DNA of 15,414 nt from Flavobacteriales bacterium (GTDB lineage Bacteria; Bacteroidota; Bacteroidia; Flavobacteriales; Flavobacteriaceae), in assembly GCA_015494775.1 (NCBI GenBank), contig WGAP01000074.1, forward strand, positions 1-15,414, given 5' to 3'. Below, one piece after another: positions 1-7,717 of the stretch. Within the stretch, counting starts at the first letter, position 1, and each line of letters opens with the position of its first letter. The position numbers and the translations under genes were made by a program. The notes beneath the pieces are model-generated. The model was not told the DNA's origin. It saw nothing but the letters and a program-made list of their open reading frames with translations, and made no database searches.

Positions 1-2
1 AT

Positions 3-371
3 TTTTACGAGAATTGGGCCGGTATGCACAATGAAATCACCCTGGGATTGCGCTACGGAAATGCCCGGTTTTCCTACGATTTGCAACGCGTTGCCTACGA
101 TGCGCCTTCGCCCGGTATGCCCGCTTATGTTTGGACGGGCCACCGGCAATATACCGGCCTGCACGCCGGTTGGATTGAAGTGGGCGCCACGCTCAAAGCC
201 GAGATTTTTCACGGATTTTACCTGGATTTATTCCTCTCGGGCAAACGACTGCTGGGCGGCGCCCGTCCCGGAAATTTCGATTTGCTCTACGTGCCCGGAT
301 TTTTCCGCACCAATGTTTCGGGCTTCGGCTTTGGGCTCGGATACGGGATAAGTTACAGGTTGGGCCTGTAA
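3..371 (+). CDS. C-terminal part of a DUF6048-like outer-membrane beta-barrel protein (5' end outside window)
   Basis: The frame is open from the left edge to a TAA at 369-371, so the start lies outside the window. The first visible residues read FYENWAGMHNEITLGLRYG, followed by alternating hydrophobic and aromatic strands (ARFSYDLQRV, GWIEVGATLKAEI, FYLDLFLSGKRLL) and a terminal strand GFGFGLGYGISYRLGL. This is the look of a small outer-membrane beta-barrel. The 'F.ENW.GM.N...LGLRYG' opening with a 'Y.W.G' segment matches what I remember of the Bacteroidota family DUF6048, whose function is unknown. The internal ATG at 24 should not be taken as the start, because homologous-looking sequence continues upstream of it. 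Repeat copy 1 begins 51 bases after the stop. The barrel call is firm; the family name is from memory. Confidence 0.65.
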   Translation, partial: FYENWAGMHNEITLGLRYGNARFSYDLQRVAYDAPSPGMPAYVWTGHRQYTGLHAGWIEVGATLKAEIFHGFYLDLFLSGKRLLGGARPGNFDLLYVPGFFRTNVSGFGFGLGYGISYRLGL

Positions 372-706
372 GGTCAAATTTGGTGTTCTAATCGGTTATT
401 TTTTTTTTGATTAATAAATTTAGGGCGCCTCCCGTACATTGCTTGCGCAATGTCGGGACCGGGCTGTCCGCTCAAATGCGCAGGCGGCCCGCTCTTGCCC
501 TGCAAGCGTGGCGGACGTGGCTCCCCACTGGTCGCCCCGCCGCCACGGCAGGCCTGCGGCGCGCCGCCCCCGCATAACCGCTCCCATCCCTGGCGCGGGG
601 TTTTCGGGGTTAAATTGTCCCGAAAAAAAGATTTTTTTAAACTTCGTATGATTATCAAACAAATTTCTACTGAATAAATATATAAGGTAAGAACCTTACA
701 ATATTG
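372..706. other. Intergenic region between convergent genes, largely filled by repeat copy 1
   Basis: This gap separates the plus-strand DUF6048-like gene from the minus-strand gene ending at 707. It holds an AT-rich lead with an uninterrupted T run near 399-409, then GC-rich repeat copy 1 (423-598). After the repeat comes a weak hairpin, TTCGGG (603-608) with CCCGAA (619-624), followed by A and T runs up to about 638; this could work as a terminator. A small hairpin AAGGT..ACCTT lies at about 684-697. I see no convincing protein gene. The short open frames across the repeat exist because the GC-rich sequence lacks stops. Confidence 0.6.
423..598 (+). repeat. Structured GC-rich dispersed repeat, copy 1 (sense, downstream of the DUF6048-like gene)
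   Basis: The ends can pair: GCGCC at 425-429 with GGCGC at 592-596. Just inside is a long hairpin. TCCCG (430-434) and ACATTGC (436-442) pair with GCAATGT (447-453) and CGGGA (454-458), with T435 bulged. Then comes the invariant block CGGGCTGTCCGCTCAAATG (460-478). The core has further stems: CTTGC/GCAAG (494-498 with 502-506) and CGTGGCGG/CCGCCACG (507-514 with 540-547). ATGCG (476-480) pairs with CGCAT (571-575). The 3' rim GCATAACCGCTCCCATCCC (572-590) is identical in all three copies. From 460 to 590 it differs from copy 3 at only three of 131 positions (480, 569, 570). The element is far richer in GC than the flanking spacers. Its function is unknown. Confidence 0.9.
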
Positions 707-1945
707 CTAATTGTACCAATTTTCCTTCCTTACATACAATACTTTGTAAATGCTATCCTTGTGGTGCAAAAATTCCTCATAGGAATGCGTTTGCATCAAA
801 ATAGGTACATTGTCTTCCGATTTATCGTTTTCCGTAACACAACAACACCATTTTCCACAGTAATCCTCATAAATAAACAAACGTGGTTTGCCGCCCTGTT
901 TACCGGCAATCAAGCCAATATCATGGAGGTGAAAAATTCCATCCCGATAGCGTTTGAAAGGGCTAAAAACCCTCAATGGACGGTAATCGTCGGGAAAAGG
1001 GTTGCAATCCAGTCTGTAAACTTTCTTTTCCGGTTGTTCCATGCATTCGGGAACAACGAAACAAACCTGTGAATGACCGTTCATCTTACGGAAAAACATG
1101 GTTTTGAAAGCATAATATTCCTTGGATATCTCTCTGTCGTAATACATCGGGCCAAAAACATTGAAACGGAAAGTGCCGTCAAAAAGTGTCATGTCTGAAA
1201 AGAGGTTTTTGAGGTTTTCCTTAGCGGTGTGGCCTTGGTAAACGATATAATCGAGATATGGCTCCGAATAGACCATACCGTCTTTGCGGTAGAAATTGTC
1301 AGGGCTTTCGTGGATGGCTTTGAGGTATGCCATCACCTTGTCTCCGTCCAACTTTTCCATAGCTTTGGGAAAGCGCCGCTTAAAATCCAATGCCGTGGCT
1401 GCCACATTCCATTGGTCGCCGGTGTGCAGGCGGGCAATGTGATAATAACCGCCGGGCTTGGGAAAGATTTCAAAAATATAGTTCCTATAACCTAATCCTT
1501 CTTTGGGTTTGGTAATTACCACCACGTATTTAATCATTCCGTCTTGCATGCCGAATACCGATTTGACAGGGCTTTGACATCCATCAACTTCTCCAATATC
1601 AAAACTGGTACACCGTATAATGTCATTGCCAAGACGCGAAACGAAATGTATTTGCAGAGATTTGAAGGGTTCCCATTCAGCGATTTTGTCAGGCGTAATG
1701 CTGATATAAATATCATCGATAGGTGAACCGCCCAAATCGATGTCATTGTCCAGCCGGTAGTGTTCGGTGATTACCGGCGGCACGAAATCCACATAATTGG
1801 TCGTGCGGTGACTGATGGCCAAGGCGAAATCCGTGTAAATGTTCGGATTGAATGGAACAATGTATTCAAGGGGAAATGCTTCCTGGGCCATTGCAGGATT
1901 AACAAAAAGTACAGCCAATAAAACCGGAAGGTAAAATTTTTTCAT
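707..1945 (-). CDS. Exported Cys-rich protein of unknown function
   Basis: This 412-residue protein starts at the ATG read at 1945-1943. It has a classic signal peptide: a KK-containing start, hydrophobic residues 5-16, and a likely cleavage after AMA (about residue 20). I recognise no family. The mature part is rich in aromatic residues with many short beta-type segments. It has nine cysteines, at about 112, 123, 295, 301, 314, 363 and 367-369, the last three being CCC in the segment YCGKWCCCVTEND. That spacing would suit disulfides or a metal site outside the cytoplasm, but neither is demonstrated. It is read separately from nhaC, which ends 97 bases upstream on the same strand. No lipoprotein Cys follows the signal peptide. 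Its lower GC than the neighbouring housekeeping genes fits an accessory gene. Confidence 0.75.
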   Translation of the reverse strand: MKKFYLPVLLAVLFVNPAMAQEAFPLEYIVPFNPNIYTDFALAISHRTTNYVDFVPPVITEHYRLDNDIDLGGSPIDDIYISITPDKIAEWEPFKSLQIHFVSRLGNDIIRCTSFDIGEVDGCQSPVKSVFGMQDGMIKYVVVITKPKEGLGYRNYIFEIFPKPGGYYHIARLHTGDQWNVAATALDFKRRFPKAMEKLDGDKVMAYLKAIHESPDNFYRKDGMVYSEPYLDYIVYQGHTAKENLKNLFSDMTLFDGTFRFNVFGPMYYDREISKEYYAFKTMFFRKMNGHSQVCFVVPECMEQPEKKVYRLDCNPFPDDYRPLRVFSPFKRYRDGIFHLHDIGLIAGKQGGKPRLFIYEDYCGKWCCCVTENDKSEDNVPILMQTHSYEEFLHHKDSIYKVLYVRKENWYN

Positions 1946-2042
1946 AAAAGCGGTTTTGAAAAATAGAAAAACAACACTGTAAAATTAGCAAGGGCACCGG
2001 GTTTAGGCCAATAAAAATGAAAAATGGGATGATATGCATGAT

Positions 2043-3485
2043 TCACCCCTTCCTAAACCTGATTTTGATGCGGAAATAGGCAAAAATCAAGGTCATCACC
2101 GGGCTGATGAGGTTAAAAAAGGCATAGACCCAATAATCTTGCGTAGGCACGCCCAGCATTTTGGAGTTATATGCGCCGCCGGTGTTCCAAGGAATAAGCA
2201 CCGAAGTTACCGTTCCCGAATCTTCGAGCGTCCGGCTCAGGTTTTCGGGCGCCAGTCCGGCATCGTCGAAGGCCTGTTTATACATCTTGCCCGGCACCAC
2301 AATGGCCAAATATTGATCGGAAGCCGTCGCATTGAACAAAATACAAGTCAAGTCCGTGGCGGCAAACAAACCGAATATGCCTTTGAGCGTTTGGAGCAGG
2401 AACAAACTGATACGTTTCAAGGCGCCCACCGCTTCCATCACACCGCCGAAAAACATGGCGCTGATAATCAACCAAATAGTGGAAAGCATACCGGTCATGC
2501 CGTCGCCCGAAAACAAGTCTTTGAGCAAGGGCTCGTCTGTGGGAATACTCGTTTCACCCACGATGGACTGGGTGATAAGCCGATATCCGTCGCGCAAACC
2601 CAAATGTGCGGTTCCCGCCAAATGGGCCAATAAATCCCGTTGAAAAATCAAGGCGGCAACGGCTCCAAGAACAATACCCGCAAACAAAGACACAAGCGGC
2701 CGCGTTTTGAGCACAATCAACACAATCACTACCAAGGGAACCGTAAATAACCAGGGCGACACGTTGAACGAACGGCGAATGGCCTCCAAAAGCGCCGCAT
2801 AATGTCCGGCGGACGGTTCCGCGTGATGCCATCCCAGAAGCAGGAAAATAAGGAAAGCTAGCGTAATCGACGGCACGGTGGTGTAGAGCATATAACGCAC
2901 ATGCGTAAAAAGGTCGGTGCCCGCCACTGCCGAAGCCAAATTGGTCGTGTCCGACAGCGGGGAAATCTTGTCGCCGAAATAAGCGCCCGAAATCACCGCA
3001 CCGGCAATCATGGCCGCATCGTAGCCCATGGCCTTGCCAATACTCATCAGGGCGATGCCCACCGTGGCCGTGGTGTTCCACGAACTGCCCGTGGTTACCG
3101 ACACCACCGCGGCTATCACCAGGGCCGTGGCCAAAAACACTTGCGGGTTGAGCAATTGCAACCCGTAGTAAATCATGGTGGGAATAATGCCGCTAAGTAG
3201 CCAAATACCCGACAATGCGCCCACAAAGAGCAAAATCATAATGGCGCCCGATGTTTGCGCGATGTTTTGCGACACGTGTTCCAGCATACGGTCGTAGGAA
3301 ATGCCCTTGCGCAGTCCCAACCATCCAGCCAGGAGACCGGCCAATATCAGGGCGAATTGATTGGGACCCGATGTGGCTCCGTCGCCGAAAACACGACTGT
3401 TGATATAGAGCAAAACAATCAAAAGCGCCAATGGAACAAGCGCTTGAAACAAGTTGATGGGCGTCCGGGACTGCGTTTTTTCCAT
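2043..3485 (-). CDS. nhaC: Na+/H+ antiporter of the NhaC family
   Basis: This 480-residue inner-membrane protein is about full length for NhaC. It would exchange external H+ for cytoplasmic Na+, supporting pH and sodium homeostasis. Roughly 11-12 hydrophobic segments alternate with short loops. Family-typical signatures are visible: the TTGSSWNTTATVGIALMSIG segment in the first third and the GAYFGDKISPLSDTTNLAS segment just after it. A matching late segment, LEDSGTVTSVLIPWNTGGAY, contains the conserved SGTV..LIPWN motif. The ATG at 3485-3483 is the natural start, because the N-terminus reads MEKTQSRTPINLFQALVPLA, leading straight into the first membrane helix. The gene is divergent from the GT4 gene, with 57 bases between the starts. 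The family call is secure; ion specificity is inferred. Confidence 0.93.
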   Translation of the reverse strand: MEKTQSRTPINLFQALVPLALLIVLLYINSRVFGDGATSGPNQFALILAGLLAGWLGLRKGISYDRMLEHVSQNIAQTSGAIMILLFVGALSGIWLLSGIIPTMIYYGLQLLNPQVFLATALVIAAVVSVTTGSSWNTTATVGIALMSIGKAMGYDAAMIAGAVISGAYFGDKISPLSDTTNLASAVAGTDLFTHVRYMLYTTVPSITLAFLIFLLLGWHHAEPSAGHYAALLEAIRRSFNVSPWLFTVPLVVIVLIVLKTRPLVSLFAGIVLGAVAALIFQRDLLAHLAGTAHLGLRDGYRLITQSIVGETSIPTDEPLLKDLFSGDGMTGMLSTIWLIISAMFFGGVMEAVGALKRISLFLLQTLKGIFGLFAATDLTCILFNATASDQYLAIVVPGKMYKQAFDDAGLAPENLSRTLEDSGTVTSVLIPWNTGGAYNSKMLGVPTQDYWVYAFFNLISPVMTLIFAYFRIKIRFRKG

Positions 3486-3542
3486 AGTACTGCGTATCGG
3501 TTTCGGATGTTTGCCGTATTTTTACCAAAAGTAACAAAAAAT

Positions 3543-4661
3543 ATGCTCCGCTTGGGCTTCGACGCCAAACGAATTTTTCACAACCGTACCGGCTTGGGCA
3601 ATTACGGACGTGATTTGGTGCGCATCCTGGCCGAATTTTATCCCGAAAACCGCTATTATCTTTACAATCCCAAACCGGCACGGGTGTATCGGCTTCAATT
3701 GACGGATGCCATGGTTGAACGCCGGCCGGAAGATTTTGTAGGTAAAACCTTTCCCGCCTTGTGGCGTTCGCGCGGCATCTTGAAGGACTTGAAACGCGAC
3801 GGCATACAACTTTACCACGGGCTCAGTGCCGAACTGCCGGCCGGTATCGGCCGCACGGCCATTGCATCGGTGGTGAGCATCCACGACTTGATTTTTCTGC
3901 GCTTTCCCGAACTCTACAAACCCATCGACCGGTGGATTTACCGACAAAAATTTCTGCGGGCCGTCCGCGAAGCGGACGCGGTGGTGGCCATCAGCCGGCA
4001 AACCAAGGATGATATCATCCGCTTCGGTCATGTGCCGGAGGAAAAAATCCGCGTGATATACCAAGGTTGCCATCCCGTTTTCAAGGAGCAATTATCCGAC
4101 GACTTTTTACAACAAGTTCGCACTAAATACGACTTGCCGGAAACTTTTCTGCTTCAAGTGGGCACGGTGGAGCCGCGCAAAAACCTGATGACCGTACTTC
4201 AAGCCCTGCGCGATTTGCCTTACAACCTGGTGGTGGTGGGCCGGCTGACCGAATACGGTCGAAAGGCCGTGGAATATGTGCACGCACAGGGGATGGACAA
4301 GCGTGTTTTTTTTCTTCACGGTTTGGAACTGCGCGAACTGGCGGCCTTGTATCGCTTGGCCAAGGTAAGCATCTATCCGAGTGTTTTCGAGGGATTCGGC
4401 ATTCCCGTTATCGAAAGTTTGTATGCCGGGACGCCCGTGATAACCAATGCCGGCGGTGTATTTCCCGAAGCGGCCGGGCCGGGTGGAATTTATGTGGAGG
4501 ATGTGAAAAATCCGCAGGAAATTCGTGAAAAAATCCGCTGGGCCATGGAAACCGATATTTCGGAATATGCCCGAATGGGTAGGGAATATGTGCGCCGTTT
4601 CGATGACGATGTTTTGGCGCGTGAGTGGATGGGGCTTTACAAGGAGTTGATGAATTTGTAA
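3543..4661 (+). CDS. GT4-family glycosyltransferase (GT-B fold)
   Basis: This 372-residue protein transfers a sugar from a nucleotide-sugar donor, probably in cell-surface polysaccharide or LPS assembly. The N-terminal Rossmann half opens MLRLGFDAKRIFHNRTGLGN, with the glycine-rich G.G.YGR loop of GT-B enzymes (residues 17-23) and IHDL at about 113-116. The donor-binding half has VGTVEPRKN (206-214) and the E-x7-E signature EGFGIPVIE (283-291), which is diagnostic of GT4. It resembles mannosyl- or rhamnosyltransferases of O-antigen pathways, but the sugar cannot be read from sequence. The frame is open further upstream, but that extension overlaps nhaC antisense and lacks family features. The ATG at 3543 follows an A-rich leader (AAAAGTAACAAAAAAT) and, at 3517-3524, TATTTTTA, a weak match to the Bacteroidota -7 box. 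It stands alone, without other polysaccharide genes. Confidence 0.92.
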   Translation: MLRLGFDAKRIFHNRTGLGNYGRDLVRILAEFYPENRYYLYNPKPARVYRLQLTDAMVERRPEDFVGKTFPALWRSRGILKDLKRDGIQLYHGLSAELPAGIGRTAIASVVSIHDLIFLRFPELYKPIDRWIYRQKFLRAVREADAVVAISRQTKDDIIRFGHVPEEKIRVIYQGCHPVFKEQLSDDFLQQVRTKYDLPETFLLQVGTVEPRKNLMTVLQALRDLPYNLVVVGRLTEYGRKAVEYVHAQGMDKRVFFLHGLELRELAALYRLAKVSIYPSVFEGFGIPVIESLYAGTPVITNAGGVFPEAAGPGGIYVEDVKNPQEIREKIRWAMETDISEYARMGREYVRRFDDDVLAREWMGLYKELMNL

Positions 4662-4782
4662 TTGATAATAAACAATTTAAAATCAGAACGCAGTTCAGGC
4701 GGCAAAGTTTTATTTGCTTATAAACACTCTCGATGCTTTTTGTCAGCAAGGAATTTACTGCGTATAAATTACATAATGCGTT
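4662..4782. other. Convergent intergenic spacer with an 8-bp spaced inverted repeat
   Basis: The spacer lies between the ends of the plus-strand GT4 gene and the minus-strand barrel gene. AGAACGCA (4685-4692) is perfectly inverted as TGCGTTCT (4777-4784). A nested CGCAG/CTGCG pair and a short hairpin GCGTT (4778-4782)/AACGC (4788-4792) straddle the stop codon of the minus-strand gene. These could form part of a bidirectional terminator, but no strong T tract follows. Confidence 0.35.
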
Positions 4783-6003
4783 CTAAAAACGCGGATTGAC
4801 GATACTATTGTAGATGGAACCGAATGAATAACTTAATCCCACACTCATATAATATTCATATCCGGATTGTAATTCTTTTTGCATCAGAAGCGTTTCTTCC
4901 AGACTGAGATTTCCTGCGGCAATATTTATTTGGTCGTGTTGAATACTGTATCTGGCACTCATGTTGAAAGAAAGCCCTTTGGTAATTCTTAACCGGGTGC
5001 CAAGATTAAATCCGACAGAATTTAATTTGTAATCATGCAAAAATGTAGTATAATCAATGCTGGCATTGATGCTTCCCCATTTTTTTACCAAATTACCGCT
5101 TAGTTCCACTTCGGCATTCCAAAGGATTTCTTCGGTTTTATTATAAACGGTTTTTTCGAAATAGTGATTATATAAGCCACCAATCTTTGAGGTTAATACC
5201 AAACTTCTACTGGCAAACTCTTTGTAGGGAAAAAAACTATATTCCAATCCGGCAGCGGCATTGTAGGATTGTGCATAATTTCGGTATTTCGAATGCTTGA
5301 ATCGGCCGAAAATACCATAGGACCAATGTTGGTTGATACCCCAAATACGATATGTGTTTATACCGAAAGATTCGTTGACCGATTTGATTATCCTATCGTT
5401 GTATGTATAGCTTCTATGCCGGGAATTGTATTGTAATCCGAAAGCAAATTTATTTTTTTCATCCACTTTGGAGGCACTGGCATAACCGCTGAGATTTTGC
5501 ATCCCGGTATTGCTATCGCCATATAACCATGCGTTTCCGCCGATTTTGAAAACCCAATGATGCCATTTGTCGGCCATCGTTTTATTTTCGCTGCCAAGGT
5601 TTAAACGGATTGATATTTTATCGGCCAAGCCATTTCGATACCAAAATGGAATTAAACCGAGTTTGATGTATTTCAATAATTTATGTCTTATTTGATCCCG
5701 AGTAAAATCGGCGCCTACCGAAAAATCATATTTTTGTTGTATCTCCTTGTAGTCCTTTTGGCCCATAAAATGTAAATGAAAAACTTTTCCGCCACTACCG
5801 TTTCGTTCCGACAATATGATAATGTGCACATCGGCAAAATTGCGATCACGCACAAATTCCACGGCTTCCAAATTTTGTTTCAAATAAGTTGTTTCACAAA
5901 TACCGGTTTGACAATCATAAAAAATTTTGATTTTCTGCTTTGCGGCTTGGGCATTGGATAACCATACAGGTAATAACAGCAGGCCGAATAAAGTAATTTT
6001 CAT
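4783..6003 (-). CDS. Exported two-part protein: small N-terminal domain with VRDR..ADVH motif plus outer-membrane beta-barrel
   Basis: This 406-residue protein begins with a signal peptide (MKITLFGLLLLPVWLSNAQA, cleavage near residue 20). Residues about 24-115 form a compact domain: FYDC..GIC (two Cys at 31 and 36), EFVRDRNFADVHIII (49-63), and ERNGSGGK..HLHFMGQ (66-82). From about 118 to the end, amphipathic strands alternate (WHHWVFKIGGNAWLYGD, FAFGLQYNSRHRSYTYND, LSFNMSARYSIQ, YYMSVGLSYSFGSIYN). The protein ends in Phe, as many outer-membrane barrels do. I recall uncharacterised Bacteroidota proteins sharing the 'DC...FVRDR..ADVH' head and a barrel tail, but no assigned function. The start ATG at 6003-6001 is the one that yields the signal peptide. 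Lower GC than its neighbours suggests accessory status. Its message would begin downstream of repeat copy 2 and the palindrome at 6098-6135. Confidence 0.8.
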   Translation of the reverse strand: MKITLFGLLLLPVWLSNAQAAKQKIKIFYDCQTGICETTYLKQNLEAVEFVRDRNFADVHIIILSERNGSGGKVFHLHFMGQKDYKEIQQKYDFSVGADFTRDQIRHKLLKYIKLGLIPFWYRNGLADKISIRLNLGSENKTMADKWHHWVFKIGGNAWLYGDSNTGMQNLSGYASASKVDEKNKFAFGLQYNSRHRSYTYNDRIIKSVNESFGINTYRIWGINQHWSYGIFGRFKHSKYRNYAQSYNAAAGLEYSFFPYKEFASRSLVLTSKIGGLYNHYFEKTVYNKTEEILWNAEVELSGNLVKKWGSINASIDYTTFLHDYKLNSVGFNLGTRLRITKGLSFNMSARYSIQHDQINIAAGNLSLEETLLMQKELQSGYEYYMSVGLSYSFGSIYNSIVNPRF

Positions 6004-6097
6004 TGTAATTATCGTTTGATTTAATTAACGAAAGGAACAAAATAAAATTGTTTATCCGGTTCCCGATGGAATAAACAGACTTTTCAATAATTACAGG

Positions 6098-6135
6098 CCA
6101 ATAATATTCATTCGAATGTATTGCTCATTTATTGG
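6098..6135. promoter_or_regulatory. Nested inverted repeat around the palindrome CATTCGAATG
   Basis: CCAATAA (6098-6104) is inverted as TTATTGG (6129-6135). Between them is the perfect 10-bp palindrome CATTCGAATG (6109-6118). It lies about 95-130 bases upstream of the barrel gene start and just before repeat copy 2. It could be an operator for a dimeric regulator or a terminator-like hairpin for the upstream operon. No T tract decides between these. Confidence 0.35.
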
Positions 6136-6143
6136 ATAAAAAT

Positions 6144-6342
6144 GCGCCAGGGATGGGAGCGGTTATGCGGCGCAGGCGGCGAGCATGCTTTTCCGCCCGG
6201 CGGAGGCGACCGGCGGAAGCCCCACGCACGGGCGGGAGCGGGCGCGCATGCCGCGCGCCCGCACAAAAGCAGCGAGCCGACAAGCCGCATTTGAGCGGAC
6301 AGCCCGATCCCGACATCGCGTAGCGATGTTCGGGAGGCGCCC
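6144..6342 (-). repeat. Structured GC-rich dispersed repeat, copy 2 (sense on minus strand, downstream of the ABC permease)
   Basis: Read on the minus strand, it opens with GGGCGCC (6342-6336) and ends with GGCGC (6148-6144), so the two ends pair. The first hairpin is ACATCGC/GCGATGT (6329-6323 with 6319-6313), extended by CGGGA/TCCCG (6331-6335 with 6308-6312). Relative to copies 1 and 3, one stem base pair has changed from T-A to C-G on both sides. The rim blocks are identical to the other copies: plus-strand 6288-6306 is the reverse complement of CGGGCTGTCCGCTCAAATG, and 6150-6168 that of GCATAACCGCTCCCATCCC. The core is different and longer. It contains a perfect 10-bp hairpin, GCGGGCGCGC/GCGCGCCCGC, at 6238-6247 and 6253-6262. 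The element starts 22 bases after the permease stop, and the sense strand continues into ATTTTTA. Confidence 0.9.
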
Positions 6343-6364
6343 TAAAAATCATTCGAAACCCGAG

Positions 6365-7705
6365 TCAATAACGCAACCACTTCCAGAGTTCCTTGTAGCT
6401 GGCTTTTTTGCCGTACATCAATATGCCCGTGCGGTAGATTTTACCGGCAAGCCAGGTCATAAACAGGAAGGTGGCCACGAGCAAAACCGCCGCCAAAATG
6501 ATTTGCCACCAAGGCACGCCGAACGGAATGCGAAGCATCATCACAATGGGCGAGGTGAGCGGGAAAATCGACATCCAAACGGCCAATTGGCTGTCGGGGT
6601 TCATGATGAAAAATTGCATCATCACGATGGACAAAATCAGGGGCAGGGTAACCGGAAAAATAAACTGCTGCGTGTCTTCCTGCGTGTCCACCGCCGAGCC
6701 GATGGCCGCAAACAAAGCGGCGTAGAGCAAATAGCCGAACAGGAAAAAAAAGATAAAACCGAACAGGATTTTGGCCCAAGGCAACGAAAGCACCGAACCG
6801 ATGATTTCCAGGGCTTGACCCACCTTGGCGTTGTTGGCCGCAAGGGCGGCAACGGCCGAACTGTCGGGAACTTTTTGTTGCATCATTTGGGTCATCAGTT
6901 GGCGCGCGTCGGGCCCTTGGGGAAGGCGCGAGGTCAGGAACGACTGACCGATACCGGCAAAAATCATCGTGAGCACAACCCAAAGCGTCAGTTGGGTAAG
7001 TCCCACCAAAGCAATGCCGATGATTTTGCCCAGCATCAATTGGAAGGGTTTGACCGACGAAACGATGATTTCCACAATCCGGTTGGTTTTTTCTTCGATA
7101 ACGCCGCGCATCACCTGAACGCCATACATAAAGATGAAGAAATAAACGGCCATGGACAGGAACATGCCCAGGGCCATACTGATTTGGTTGTGTTTGGCTT
7201 CTTCGCCGCCGGTTTCGTCGCGCTTGACGGTGCGGATATGAATGTCGGCCTTGACTTGTTCGATTTGTTGCTGTGAAACGCCCAGGGCTTTGCGTAGTTT
7301 TTGTTCGCGCAGGACGTTTTCCAATCGGGTTTCCAATTTTTGGACGGTAACAACCGAAGGTTGTTTTTTGAAATAGAGCACGGGATTTTCCTTTTCGGGG
7401 GCATGCGGAATGTAAAGGATACCCGTATAATCGGATTTGTAAAAATTTTCCTTGGCTTTGTCGAGCGAAATATCCCGGACCGAAAAGTGTAATTTATCGC
7501 TATCGTTAAGTTTGCCGGCAAACAAACCGCTGCGGTCGATGACCAAAATGTTTTCGTTGCTTTCGGCATTGTGCACGGCCAACCAAGCGGGCAAAATCAT
7601 CATGGCTGCAAACAAAAGAGGCGTCAAAAAGGTAAGGATAAGAAAAGATTTCTTCTTGACGCGGGTCAGGTATTCACGCTGGATGATAAGCAGTATTTTG
7701 TTCAT
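6365..7705 (-). CDS. ABC-2 type transporter permease (NatB-like exporter subunit)
   Basis: This 446-residue inner-membrane subunit pairs with the ATPase encoded just upstream. It starts MNKILLIIQREYLTRVKKKS, the usual 'REY.TRV.KKSF' entry of this family, followed by a first membrane helix (residues about 20-45). A large extracytoplasmic domain follows, to about residue 170. A cluster of about five or six helices then contains the typical SMAVYFFIFMYGVQVMRGVIEEKTNRIVEI-type segment, in which EEKTNRIVEI is characteristic of NatB/ABC-2 permeases. The substrate is unknown; NatAB exports Na+ in Bacillus, but that cannot be transferred from sequence alone. The gap to the ATPase gene is 12 bases, so they form one operon. 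Repeat copy 2 lies 22 bases after the stop. Confidence 0.9.
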   Translation of the reverse strand: MNKILLIIQREYLTRVKKKSFLILTFLTPLLFAAMMILPAWLAVHNAESNENILVIDRSGLFAGKLNDSDKLHFSVRDISLDKAKENFYKSDYTGILYIPHAPEKENPVLYFKKQPSVVTVQKLETRLENVLREQKLRKALGVSQQQIEQVKADIHIRTVKRDETGGEEAKHNQISMALGMFLSMAVYFFIFMYGVQVMRGVIEEKTNRIVEIIVSSVKPFQLMLGKIIGIALVGLTQLTLWVVLTMIFAGIGQSFLTSRLPQGPDARQLMTQMMQQKVPDSSAVAALAANNAKVGQALEIIGSVLSLPWAKILFGFIFFFLFGYLLYAALFAAIGSAVDTQEDTQQFIFPVTLPLILSIVMMQFFIMNPDSQLAVWMSIFPLTSPIVMMLRIPFGVPWWQIILAAVLLVATFLFMTWLAGKIYRTGILMYGKKASYKELWKWLRY

Positions 7706-7717
7706 GGCGATGGCTTT

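Larger units (their letters stand above)
6004..6364. other. Intergenic region holding a palindrome and repeat copy 2
   Basis: This 361-base gap lies between the end of the ABC permease gene and the start of the barrel gene, both on the minus strand. It contains repeat copy 2 (6144-6342), a nested inverted repeat (6098-6135) and an AT-rich stretch just upstream of the barrel gene start. The minus strand at about 6040-6050 reads TATTTTGTT, a weak match to the Bacteroidota -7 box. Open frames running through the GC-rich repeat have no protein-like features. Confidence 0.6.

Noticed and set aside
374..677. Short proteins encoded in and across repeat copy 1, and similar frames in copies 2 and 3
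   Set aside because: The GC-rich repeat lacks stops in several frames, and the translations are low-complexity Arg/Ala/Pro/Gly with no start context. Substitutions between copies preserve pairing, not codons.
3255..3542. N-terminal extension of the glycosyltransferase over the nhaC 5' end
   Set aside because: The extension is antisense to nhaC and not protein-like. The family start motif and A-rich leader place the start at 3543.
6185..7276. A 363-residue plus-strand frame antisense to the ABC permease
   Set aside because: It starts inside repeat copy 2, is dominated by His/Gln/Arg/Gly as expected from the antisense of a membrane-protein gene, and the minus-strand permease is clearly real.
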